This document shows positions 54,531 through 62,980 of a DNA stretch of 64,000 bases, one piece after another. The notes under the pieces are model-generated. The model saw only the letters and a list, made by a program, of their open reading frames with translations, had not been told where the DNA came from and made no database searches. Location of the stretch: the NCBI RefSeq assembly GCF_013408245.1, contig NZ_JACBYS010000001.1:1550001-1614000 (forward strand), read 5' to 3'. The stretch's first letter is position 1. Every line of letters begins with the position of its first letter. The translations under genes were made by a program, and so were the position numbers. The stretch comes from Duganella sp. 1224. GTDB taxonomy: Bacteria; Pseudomonadota; Gammaproteobacteria; Burkholderiales; Burkholderiaceae_D.

Positions 54531-56008
54531 CACAGACCCGTATTGGCTGCGATGTAGGCCTTCATGGCCGCGACATCTGGCTTCATGACCACAAACTTCT
54601 GCGGCAGGTCTTCGATGTTCTCGAAGCCGTCCGGGCGTTCGGCATCCTCGCCCAGCGCTTCCAGGATGGTTTCGTTGAACTTGGCCGCCAGCGCCGTTTC
54701 CAGCACGATCATCGTCACGCCCGGCTCCATGTGCTCCTTGGCGACCTTGATGCCGTCGGCGGTGTGGGTGTCGATCACGATGCCGTAGTCGTCCGCCACG
54801 TCGCGGATGGTGTTGACGCGGTCGGCGTGGGTGGATTTGCCGGACTTGAAGCCGTACTTCGACACCAGCTTGAATTCGTCGCCGTCGCTGCCTGGCTTGC
54901 CGGACAGGTCGAAGCCGCCGTGGGTCTCCACTTTCTGGAACAGCGCGCGGGTGCGATCGCTGTCGCGGCCCACCAGTTCATAGACGAAGCGCTCGAAGTT
55001 GGACGCCTTGGAGATGTCCATCGACGGGCTGCTGGTGTGATAGGTTTCGGCCGACTTGCGCACGCGGTAGACGCCGGTGCGGAAGAATTCGTCCAGCACG
55101 TCGTTTTCGTTGGTGGCGGCCACCAGCTTGTCGATCGGCAGCCCCATCATACGGGCGATATGGCCGGCGCAGATATTGCCGAAGTTCCCCGACGGCACGG
55201 TGAACGACACCTTCTGCTCGTTGGAAGTGGTCGCCGCCAGGTAGCCGCGGAAGTAGTACACCACCTGCGCCACCACGCGCGCCCAGTTGATCGAGTTGAC
55301 GGTGCCGATCTTGTATTTGGCCTTGAATGCCAGGTCGTTGGACACGGCCTTGACCATGTCCTGCGCGTCATCGAACACGCCTTCGATGGCGATGTTGAAG
55401 ATGTTCGGATCCTGCAGCGAGAACATCTGCGCGGTCTGGAAGGCGCTCATCTTCTTGTGCGGCGACAGCATGAAGACACGGATGCCCTTCTTGCCGCGCA
55501 TTGCGTATTCGGCGGCGCTGCCGGTGTCGCCCGAGGTGGCGCCGAAAATATTCAGTTCCGCGTTCTGCCGCGCCAGCGCATATTCGAACAGGTTGCCCAG
55601 CAGCTGCATCGCCATGTCCTTGAAGGCCAGCGTCGGGCCATTGGACAGTGCCTGCAACACCAGCCTGGTGCCGTTCTCGCCCTCTTCCAGCACCCGCAGC
55701 GGCGTGATGTCGGCGGCGCTTTCGTCCTTGCGGGCGTTCTTGTACACCTCTTGGGTATAGGTCTTGGCGGTCAACGCGCGCAGGTCGGCTTCCGGAATAT
55801 CGGTCGCGAACTTCTTCAGGATCTCGAACGCCAGCTCCGCGTACGACAGCTTGCGCCACGCATCCAGCTCGGCGCCGGTCACTTGCGGGTACGTCGCGGG
55901 CAGGAACAAGCCGCCATCGCTGGCCAGGCCGCCCAGCAGAATGTCGGAAAATTGGTGGGGAGACGAAGCGGCGGCCGACTGGGCGGCGCGGGTAGACACG
56001 TATTGCAT
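54530..56008 (-). CDS. thrC: Threonine synthase
   Basis: ThrC makes threonine from O-phosphohomoserine with pyridoxal phosphate. The 492-residue length fits the class found in Gram-negative bacteria. The PLP lysine is in 'GPTLAFKDMAMQLLGNLFEY'. 'FGATSGDTGSAAEYAM' and 'VPSGNFGNICAGHIARMMGL' bind the phosphate parts. In many Burkholderiales it follows the homoserine dehydrogenase gene; here it is first in its operon, divergent from a GGDEF-EAL gene. moeA and moaD follow with 1-base overlaps. Confidence 0.97.
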   Translation of the reverse strand: MQYVSTRAAQSAAASSPHQFSDILLGGLASDGGLFLPATYPQVTGAELDAWRKLSYAELAFEILKKFATDIPEADLRALTAKTYTQEVYKNARKDESAADITPLRVLEEGENGTRLVLQALSNGPTLAFKDMAMQLLGNLFEYALARQNAELNIFGATSGDTGSAAEYAMRGKKGIRVFMLSPHKKMSAFQTAQMFSLQDPNIFNIAIEGVFDDAQDMVKAVSNDLAFKAKYKIGTVNSINWARVVAQVVYYFRGYLAATTSNEQKVSFTVPSGNFGNICAGHIARMMGLPIDKLVAATNENDVLDEFFRTGVYRVRKSAETYHTSSPSMDISKASNFERFVYELVGRDSDRTRALFQKVETHGGFDLSGKPGSDGDEFKLVSKYGFKSGKSTHADRVNTIRDVADDYGIVIDTHTADGIKVAKEHMEPGVTMIVLETALAAKFNETILEALGEDAERPDGFENIEDLPQKFVVMKPDVAAMKAYIAANTGL

Positions 56009-56189
56009 AAATAAGAAGAAGATTCCAGTTGAGCTGCAGGACGGTACAAAGCGAGGGACTATTATAGTGCGCCTTGCGCCGTCCCGTGAAATTCACGTTG
56101 TTTTATGGTCATGACCTTGACCTGCGGTGCTGGCTGGTGACGTGGTCAGGCCATATACTGTTGACCTTCCGTCCACCTGTGCAGAATCG

Positions 56190-58928
56190 ATGAAGTCCCA
56201 CGCCCGTCCGCCGCAACCGCAATTCGTCAGCTACCTGTGGGCCTGCTCCGGCACGCTGCTGCTGGTGGCGGTGGCATTCATGTTCTATGTGTGGACCGAA
56301 AAACGCATCGACCAGGCCAACGACGTGCGCTATGCCTCGCACAACCTGGTGGAGGAGCTGCGCCAGTCTTCCGACGACCTGACGCGCATGGCCCGCACCT
56401 ACGTGGCCACCGGCGAGCCGCAGTATCGCAAGAATTACAACGACATCGTCGACATCCGCGAAGGCCGCGCGCCGCGCCCGCGCAATTACGAAAACGTCTA
56501 CTGGGACCTGGTGCAGCCCAACGGTGTGCGGCCGCGCGCCAGCGACGCGCCGGCACCATTGATGCAACTGATGCGCGAGGCGCACTTCTCGCCGGAAGAG
56601 CTGGCGCTGCTGGCCACCGCCAAGAACGAGTCGGACAAGCTGATTAACCTCGAAGTGGCCGCCATGGACCTGCGCGCCAACGGCGGCAGCGTCGAACAGG
56701 CCACCGCCATGCTGCACGACGCCGCCTATCACCGCACCAAGGCCGACATCATGCGCCCCATCGGCGCCGTCAACGACAGCGTCGACCGCCGCACCCGCGC
56801 CCTGGTCGAGGAGACGGCGCTGGACGCCAACCTGGCGCGCAGCGCCTTCATGTTCAGTGCCCTGATGCTGGTACTGCTGGTGTGGCGCGCCAAGCGGCGG
56901 CTGGACGCGGCGCTCGGCTGTTCGGTCGACCAACTGCAGGCCGGCATGGAAAAGCTGGGGCGCGGTGACTTCTCCGATCCGCTGACCGTCAACGACAACG
57001 CGCGCGACAGCGTGTGGGGCTGGCTGGCGCACACCCAGCAAGGGCTGGCGCGGCTGGACCGGGAGCGCAACGAGGCACTGGAGCGCATCCAGCGCATCAG
57101 CCGCCTGTATTCGGCACTCAGCCAGTGCAACCAGGCCATCGTGCGCAGCCACAGCGAGGCCGAGCTGTTCGAACGCATCTGCCGCGACGTGGTCAACTAC
57201 GGCGGCATGGCGATGGCCTGGATCGGCATCATCGACAAGGAGCATGGCCGGATCAACGTGGCCGCCTCCTTCGGCGGCGGCGTCGAATACCTGGACCAGC
57301 TGGAAGTGTCGCTCGATCCCAACACGCCGGAAGGCCGCGGGCCGATCGGCCTGTCCTACCACAGCGGCCAGCCCTACTGGTGCCAGGATTACCAGCACGC
57401 GCCCGAGACGGCCTACTGGCACGCGCACGGCGCGCGCTATGGCTGGGCCTCGTCGGCGGCGGTGCCCTTACGCCGCGACGGCGAGATCATCGGCTTCTTC
57501 GCGCCCTACTCCAGCGATGTGAATGCCTTCGATCCGGAGGTACGCGAGCTGCTGCTGGAGATGACGCTGGACATCGAGTTCGCGCTGAAAAACTTCGACC
57601 GCGAAGCGGTGCGGCAGCAGGCGGACCAGCGGGTGCAATACCTGGCGCACTACGACCTGCTGACCGGCTTACCGAACCGCTCGCAACTGCACGAGCGCGC
57701 CCGCCATCTGCTGGAACAGGCGCGCATCCACCGCACCCCGATGGCGCTGCTGATGATGGACCTGGACCACTTCAAGGACATCAACGATACGCTCGGCCAC
57801 ACGGTGGGCGACGCCCTGCTGTCCGAACTGGCGCTGCGCCTGACCGGCTGCCTGCGCGAGACCGACCTGGTGGCGCGCCTGGGCGGCGACGAATTCATCT
57901 TCGTGCTGCCGAATGCCGGCGGCAGCGAAGCCAGCGACGTCGCCCGCAAGCTGCTGAACGTCACCGGCCAGGCCCACACGGTCGGCGCGCACGACCTGAA
58001 GGTATCGGCCTCGATCGGCATCGCCATGTATCCGGACGATGGCTGGGACGTGGAAACCCTGCTGCAACGCGCGGACGCCGCCATGTACCAGGTCAAGCGC
58101 GCCGGCCGCCACGACTTCCGCTTCTTCACCGCCGCCATGCAGCAGCGCGCCGCGCGCCATCTGCAGCTGGTGAACGCGCTGCGCTATGCGCTGGAGCGCG
58201 AACAACTGCACGTGGTGTACCAGCCGCAGGTATCGCTGAAGACCGGCCAGATCGTCGGCGCCGAGGCGCTGCTGCGCTGGAACACGCCGGAGCTGGGGGC
58301 GGTGTCGCCGGCCGAATTCATCCCGGCCGCCGAGGACAGCGGCCTGATTGTGGCCATCGGCGACTGGGTGCTGCGCCAGGCCGTGCGCCAGGCGCGCGCG
58401 TGGCTGGACGATGGCCTGCCGCCGCTGGTGATGGCGGTGAACCTGTCCGCCATCCAGTTCCGCACCGCCGACCTGCCGTCGCACGTGGCCCAGGTGCTGT
58501 ACGAGGAAGGCCTGCCGCCGGAATACCTGGAGCTGGAGCTGACCGAGGGCGTGGCGGTGCAGGATCCGCAAGGCGCCATCGCCACCATGAACCAGCTGCA
58601 CGATCGCGGCATCCGCATGTCGATCGACGATTTCGGCACCGGCTTCTCGTCGCTGAGCCACCTGAAGAAGTTCAAGGTCTACAAGCTGAAGATCGACCAG
58701 TCCTTCGTGCGCGACATCAGCACCGACAGCGAGGACAAGGCCATCGTCAGCGCCATCATCAACATGGCCCGCAGCCTGGGGCTGACCACCATCGCCGAGG
58801 GCGTGGAGACGGTGGAGCAGCTGGAGTTCCTGCGCGAGCAGGATTGCGACGAGATGCAGGGCTACCACTTCAGCAAGCCGCTCGCCGCGGACGCGTTCCG
58901 CAAGCTCCTTCAACACGAAAAACGTTGA
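56190..58928 (+). CDS. Membrane GAF-GGDEF-EAL protein (cyclic-di-GMP turnover)
   Basis: This 912-residue protein can make and degrade cyclic di-GMP. A first membrane helix is at about 14-35 and is followed by a helical periplasmic sensor region. A second helix (about 218-232), a HAMP-like stretch, a GAF domain (about 310-465), GGDEF (about 485-640) and EAL (about 655-905) follow. The GGDEF active site is intact (565-569) and preceded by an inhibitory RxxD site ('RETD', 556-559). The EAL site ('GAEALLRW') and 'SIDDFGTGFSSL' also look intact. ATG 56190 gives a normal start before the first helix; a frame start at 56127 is less likely. The signals sensed are unknown. Confidence 0.93.
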   Translation: MKSHARPPQPQFVSYLWACSGTLLLVAVAFMFYVWTEKRIDQANDVRYASHNLVEELRQSSDDLTRMARTYVATGEPQYRKNYNDIVDIREGRAPRPRNYENVYWDLVQPNGVRPRASDAPAPLMQLMREAHFSPEELALLATAKNESDKLINLEVAAMDLRANGGSVEQATAMLHDAAYHRTKADIMRPIGAVNDSVDRRTRALVEETALDANLARSAFMFSALMLVLLVWRAKRRLDAALGCSVDQLQAGMEKLGRGDFSDPLTVNDNARDSVWGWLAHTQQGLARLDRERNEALERIQRISRLYSALSQCNQAIVRSHSEAELFERICRDVVNYGGMAMAWIGIIDKEHGRINVAASFGGGVEYLDQLEVSLDPNTPEGRGPIGLSYHSGQPYWCQDYQHAPETAYWHAHGARYGWASSAAVPLRRDGEIIGFFAPYSSDVNAFDPEVRELLLEMTLDIEFALKNFDREAVRQQADQRVQYLAHYDLLTGLPNRSQLHERARHLLEQARIHRTPMALLMMDLDHFKDINDTLGHTVGDALLSELALRLTGCLRETDLVARLGGDEFIFVLPNAGGSEASDVARKLLNVTGQAHTVGAHDLKVSASIGIAMYPDDGWDVETLLQRADAAMYQVKRAGRHDFRFFTAAMQQRAARHLQLVNALRYALEREQLHVVYQPQVSLKTGQIVGAEALLRWNTPELGAVSPAEFIPAAEDSGLIVAIGDWVLRQAVRQARAWLDDGLPPLVMAVNLSAIQFRTADLPSHVAQVLYEEGLPPEYLELELTEGVAVQDPQGAIATMNQLHDRGIRMSIDDFGTGFSSLSHLKKFKVYKLKIDQSFVRDISTDSEDKAIVSAIINMARSLGLTTIAEGVETVEQLEFLREQDCDEMQGYHFSKPLAADAFRKLLQHEKR

Positions 58929-58979
58929 CGCAATCGATTACGCGTGTAATCATCACCATCGTTTACATGCGTAATCGAT
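58925..58979 (+). promoter_or_regulatory. Promoter and operator of the blaI-M56 operon
   Basis: A 17-base inverted repeat with one mismatch lies at 58933-58949 and 58963-58979, spaced by 13 bases (arms ATCGATTACGC(G/A)TGTAA). A -35-like TTGACG lies at 58925-58930, and a weak -10 (TAATCA, 58947-58952) follows after 16 bases. The arms therefore flank and overlap the promoter. The TTAC/GTAA half-sites resemble BlaI/MecI operators (TACA/TGTA), so the BlaI-like protein is the expected binder. Confidence 0.75.
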
Positions 58980-58982
58980 CTT

Positions 58983-59360
58983 ATGAAACCAGTTCAAATC
59001 AGTGAAGCCGAGTCGCAGGTGATGGAAGTGCTGTGGACCGGCAGCCCGCGCACGGCGGAAGACGTGGTCGCCGCGCTCAGCGACCAACAGCCATGGCAGG
59101 AAGCCACCATCAAGACGCTGCTCAACCGCCTGCTCAAGAAAGGCGCGCTGCGCGCCGACAGGGACGGCCGGCGTTTCCTCTATGCCCCGCTGCTGACGCG
59201 CGACCAGTGGGTGGTGGCCGAGAGCAGCAGCATGGTCGAGCGCCTGTTCGGCGGTCGCATCGCGCCGTTGGTGGCGCACTTCGGCCAGCACGGCAAGCTG
59301 AGTGCCAGCGATCTCGATGAATTGAAGCGCCTCGTTCAGAAACTAAGCGATGGCAAATGA
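58983..59360 (+). CDS. BlaI/MecI/CopY family transcriptional repressor
   Basis: This 125-residue winged-helix repressor has a DNA-binding domain at about 5-75 ('ISEAESQVMEVLWTGSPRTA', 'QEATIKTLLNRLLKKGAL') and a dimerisation helix region at the C-terminus. BlaI proteins are inactivated by proteolysis when the partner M56 membrane peptidase is triggered. It overlaps the M56 gene by 11 bases, so the two are coupled. A clear inverted-repeat operator lies directly upstream. No ribosome-binding site is visible before the ATG. Confidence 0.93.
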   Translation: MKPVQISEAESQVMEVLWTGSPRTAEDVVAALSDQQPWQEATIKTLLNRLLKKGALRADRDGRRFLYAPLLTRDQWVVAESSSMVERLFGGRIAPLVAHFGQHGKLSASDLDELKRLVQKLSDGK

Positions 59361-60582
59361 CATCCTGCGCGCGCTGCTGGCGGCCAGCCTGGTTGCCGGC
59401 GCGGTGATCCTGCTGTTGTGCGCGATCCGGCTGCCGCTACGAAGGGCTTTCGGCGCGCAGTTGGCCTACCTGGCCTGGGCCGCCGTACCGGCAGCGATGC
59501 TGGCGATGGCCGCCGCCTCGCTGTCCGCATGGCGCATGCCGGCAGCGGTCCAGCAGGCCGTCGCGCCGCTACGGCAGTTCGCCAGCGCCGCCCTGCCCGC
59601 GGCCTTCGCGGCCGCCGGCGTCCAGCCATGGCAGCCGTGGGAGTCGTGGCTGCCATGGCTGGTGGCCGCCTGGTTAGCGGTCGCCGTGGCGATGTTGGCG
59701 TGGCATGCTGTGGTCCATCGCCGCTACCGCCGGCAACTCGGGCCGCTGCGCCACGATGGCGGCATCCATCACAGCACACGCACCGATGAAGGTCCGACAG
59801 TGGTCGGCTTGTGGCGCCCCATCATCGTCGTGCCGGCCGACTTTGCGGCGCGCTACACGCCGCATGAGCGGCAGCTCATTCTGGCCCACGAAGCCGTCCA
59901 TATGCGCCGCCGCGACCCGCTGATGAACGCCCTCTGCGCGCTGACGCAATGCGCGCTGTGGTTCCATCCGCTGGTTCATCTGGCCGCGCGCCGCTTCCGG
60001 CTGGACCAGGAACTGGCCTGTGACGCCGCCGTCGTGCGCGAGCACCCAACGCTGAAACGCAGTTACGCCGACGCTATGCTGAAAACGCAGATGCCCACCC
60101 AGGCAGCATTGATCCACTGCCACTGGCAGTCCATCCACCCACTGAAGGAGCGCATCATGCAGTTGCAGCACACCCCACCCAGCAAGTTCCGGCGCGCCGC
60201 GGGCCGTCTCGCCATCGCCGCCCTCGTCGCCGCATGCGGCTATGGCGGCATGGCCGTCAACGCGGCAAGCGCCGCAAACGCCGCTGCGCAGGGCACGGAC
60301 AAATACATGGTCAAGATGAAGTTGAATGCCGGCGGCGAGACATCCGCCCCGGCGCTGCTGGTACAGGAAGGCGTGCCGGCGGCGGTGGCCAGTGGCGCCT
60401 GGCGCACGGAGCTGCTGCTGACCAAAGCCGGCGGCAACTCGGTATTCGTGAAAACCGTCATCAAGCATGACGGCCAGGTGGTCAGCAGCCCGGCATTGCT
60501 GGTGCCGGTCGGCGAAGCGGCGACCGTGGCCGTCGACGATCAGTTCAAGCTGCGGCTGGCCGTCAGCAAGCCGCGTGATTGA
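59350..60582 (+). CDS. M56 family membrane metallopeptidase (BlaR1-like sensor) with a non-BlaR C-terminal module
   Basis: This 410-residue protein has three N-terminal membrane helices (about 5-27, 37-60, 100-123). A cytoplasmic zinc protease domain carries 'LAHEAVHMRRRD' (HEAVH at 180-184) and the third-ligand region 'DQELACDAAVV' (about 219-229). A fourth helix is at about 284-304. Residues 305-410 should be periplasmic. They are not a penicillin-binding domain, as no SxxK/KTG site is present. Instead two similar units appear: 'SAPALLVQEGVPAAVASG' and 'SSPALLVPVGEAATVAVD'. It should cleave the BlaI-like repressor on sensing something outside. The ligand is unknown. Confidence 0.88.
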   Translation: MANDILRALLAASLVAGAVILLLCAIRLPLRRAFGAQLAYLAWAAVPAAMLAMAAASLSAWRMPAAVQQAVAPLRQFASAALPAAFAAAGVQPWQPWESWLPWLVAAWLAVAVAMLAWHAVVHRRYRRQLGPLRHDGGIHHSTRTDEGPTVVGLWRPIIVVPADFAARYTPHERQLILAHEAVHMRRRDPLMNALCALTQCALWFHPLVHLAARRFRLDQELACDAAVVREHPTLKRSYADAMLKTQMPTQAALIHCHWQSIHPLKERIMQLQHTPPSKFRRAAGRLAIAALVAACGYGGMAVNAASAANAAAQGTDKYMVKMKLNAGGETSAPALLVQEGVPAAVASGAWRTELLLTKAGGNSVFVKTVIKHDGQVVSSPALLVPVGEAATVAVDDQFKLRLAVSKPRD

Positions 60583-61939
60583 CGGTGATGACGTGAATCG
60601 CCAGGCCGCCCAGTGAAGTCTCCTTGTACTTCGCCTGCATGTCGGCGCCGGTCTGGCGCATCGTCTCGATCACCTCATCCAGGCTGACAAAGTGGGTGCC
60701 GTCGCCCTTCAGAGCAAGCGAGGCGGCCGTAATCGCCTTGACGGCGCCCATGCCGTTACGCTCGATGCACGGAATCTGCACCAGCCCTCCGATCGGATCG
60801 CAGGTCATGCCCAGATGGTGCTCGATGCCGATTTCGGCGGCGTTCTCGATCTGGCCATTGCTGCCGCCCAGCGCCGCCACCAGGCCGGCCGCCGCCATCG
60901 CGCAGGCCACGCCCACTTCGCCCTGGCAGCCGATTTCCGCGCCGGAGATCGACGCGTTACGCTTGCACAGCATGCCGATGGCCGCCGCCGTCAGCAGGAA
61001 GTTGCGCACGCCGGTGACCGGGTCGCTCGGCTTGCAGTCTTCCGCGTAGTAACGCAACACGGCGGGGATGATGCCGGCCGCGCCGTTGGTCGGCGCCGTC
61101 ACCACGCGGCCGCCGGCGGCATTCTCCTCGTTGACCGCCATCGCGTACAGGCTGACCTGATGCATCGCGTCGTGCGGCAGGCTGTTGGGACTGCCGGCGC
61201 TGTCCTGCGCCTGCTTCCACAGGCTGGCGGCGCGGCGCTTGACGTTCAAGCCGCCAGGCAGCTGGCCCGGCGTGTCCAGGCCATGGGCGATACAGTCGCG
61301 CATCACGTGCCAGATTTTATCCAGGCCGGCGTTGAGCACATCGTCGCTGATGCGGACGCACTCGTTGGCGCGCAGCATCTGCGGGATGGTCAGGCCGCTG
61401 CGCACGCCGTGCGCCAGCAGTTCGTCCATGGTGCCGAAGGGATAAGGCACAACCACCGACGCCACCGCCACCGCTTCCTCGCCCTCTTCGCGGATAAAGC
61501 CGCCGCCGACCGAGTAGTACACTTTGCTGACGCTGGCGCCGTCCTTGCGGGTCAGCGTGAAGCGCATGCCGTTCGGGTGCTCCGGCAGCGATTCGGCCAT
61601 GTGGAATACCAGGTGCGTGCCGCGCTTGAACGGCACCACGTGCTGGCCGAGCAGCGCGAGCTGGCCGGCCGCTTCGGCTTCCGCCAGTTGCGCGTCCACG
61701 CGCGTGGGCACCACATCCTGCGGTGTTTCGCCGATCAGGCCAAGCAGCACGGCCTTGTCGGTGGCGTGGCCGATGCCGGTCAGGGCCAGCGAGCCATACA
61801 GTTCGGCCTTGACTTCGGCCACGTCATCCAACGGAGCGTTGTCCAGCAAGAACCGGCGCGCGGCGACCATCGGGCCCACGGTATGTGAGCTCGATGGGCC
61901 GACGCCGATTTTGAATAAATCAAAAACGCTCATGTCCAT
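60563..61939 (-). CDS. sdaA: L-serine ammonia-lyase (single-chain, iron-sulfur)
   Basis: SdaA deaminates L-serine to pyruvate and ammonia using a 4Fe-4S cluster. The 458-residue protein contains the beta domain ('[20 protein letters not shown]') followed by the alpha domain. Cluster cysteines are seen in '[20 protein letters not shown]', 'MTCDPIGG' and '[10 protein letters not shown]'. Two ATG codons are close together at the start (61939 and 61933); the first is used. It follows tdh and kbl on the same strand, 47 bases after tdh. Its 3' end overlaps the M56 gene by 20 bases, tail to tail. Confidence 0.96.
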   Translation of the reverse strand: MDMSVFDLFKIGVGPSSSHTVGPMVAARRFLLDNAPLDDVAEVKAELYGSLALTGIGHATDKAVLLGLIGETPQDVVPTRVDAQLAEAEAAGQLALLGQHVVPFKRGTHLVFHMAESLPEHPNGMRFTLTRKDGASVSKVYYSVGGGFIREEGEEAVAVASVVVPYPFGTMDELLAHGVRSGLTIPQMLRANECVRISDDVLNAGLDKIWHVMRDCIAHGLDTPGQLPGGLNVKRRAASLWKQAQDSAGSPNSLPHDAMHQVSLYAMAVNEENAAGGRVVTAPTNGAAGIIPAVLRYYAEDCKPSDPVTGVRNFLLTAAAIGMLCKRNASISGAEIGCQGEVGVACAMAAAGLVAALGGSNGQIENAAEIGIEHHLGMTCDPIGGLVQIPCIERNGMGAVKAITAASLALKGDGTHFVSLDEVIETMRQTGADMQAKYKETSLGGLAIHVITVNHAAC

Positions 61940-61986
61940 CTCATGTCTCTCTCTTTCTCGTTGCCGTTGCGGCGGGCGGCGCGCTC

Positions 61987-62955
61987 TCAGGCGGCCTTGC
62001 CCAGGCTGACGTCGATATTCGCCAGCATGCTGTCGACCATTTCATCCACGCCGATGCGCGCTTTCCAGCCCCAGTCGGCGCTGGCGGCGCTGTCGTCCAG
62101 GCTTTGCGGCCAGGAGTCGGCGATGGCCTGGCGGCTGTCCGGCTTGTAGGCGATTTTAAAGTCCGGCACCTTGCGGGCGATGGCTTCCGCCAGTTCTTCC
62201 GGATTGAACGACACGCCGGCCACGTTGTAGGAGGAACGCACTTTCACCAGCTCCGCCGGCGCGTCCATCAACTCGATGGTGGCGCGGATTGCATCCGGCA
62301 TGTAGATCATCGGCAGCGTGGTTTTGGGGCCGAGGAAGCATTCATAGCGTTCGCCGCGCAGCGCCGAGTGGAAGATCGCGATGGCGTAATCGGTGGTGCC
62401 GCCGCCTGGCGGCGACTTGAAGCTGATGATGCCCGGGTAGCGGATCGAACGCACGTCCACGCCGTACTTCAGGAAGTAGTATTCGCACAAGCGCTCGCCG
62501 GCCAGCTTGCTGATGCCGTAGATGGTGGTCGGGTCCATCACGGTCAACTGCGGCGTGGCGGCTTGCGGTGTATTCGGGCCGAAGGCGGCGATAGACGATG
62601 GCCAGAACACCTTGAGCGGCTTGCCGATGGCGCCGCGCTCGCGCGCCACTTCGAGGATGTTCAGCAGGCCGTCCATGTTCAGGGTCCAGGCCTTGAGCGG
62701 CGCCGCTTCGCCGGTGGCCGACAGCATGGCCGCCAGCTGGTACACCTGGGTGATGCCCTCTTCCGTGACCAGCGCGGCCAGCGCCTGCTTGTCCAGCACA
62801 TTCAGCGTGGTGTAGCGCGCCGCGTTATACAGGTTGGTGGGCGAGACATCGCTGGCGATGACGTTCTGCGCGCCGTGCTGCGCCGCCAGTGCTTCCACCA
62901 GTTCGCTGCCGATCTGGCCATTGGCGCCGATGACGAGGATTTTTTGTTGTTCCAT
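61987..62955 (-). CDS. L-threonine 3-dehydrogenase, SDR/epimerase type
   Basis: This 322-residue short-chain dehydrogenase resembles the GalE-like L-threonine dehydrogenases, which oxidise threonine to 2-amino-3-ketobutyrate with NAD. The NAD motif 'ILVIGANGQIGSELVEAL' is at the N-terminus and the catalytic Tyr-x-x-x-Lys is in 'TTIYGISKLAGERL'. 'RYPGIISFKSPPGGGTTDYA' matches this subgroup. It differs from the zinc-dependent E. coli Tdh. An AGGAAC ribosome-binding site precedes ATG 62955, and kbl lies 25 bases upstream, which strongly supports the assignment. Confidence 0.92.
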   Translation of the reverse strand: MEQQKILVIGANGQIGSELVEALAAQHGAQNVIASDVSPTNLYNAARYTTLNVLDKQALAALVTEEGITQVYQLAAMLSATGEAAPLKAWTLNMDGLLNILEVARERGAIGKPLKVFWPSSIAAFGPNTPQAATPQLTVMDPTTIYGISKLAGERLCEYYFLKYGVDVRSIRYPGIISFKSPPGGGTTDYAIAIFHSALRGERYECFLGPKTTLPMIYMPDAIRATIELMDAPAELVKVRSSYNVAGVSFNPEELAEAIARKVPDFKIAYKPDSRQAIADSWPQSLDDSAASADWGWKARIGVDEMVDSMLANIDVSLGKAA

Positions 62956-62980
62956 TTCTTGGTTCCTGACGAGGTCCGTC

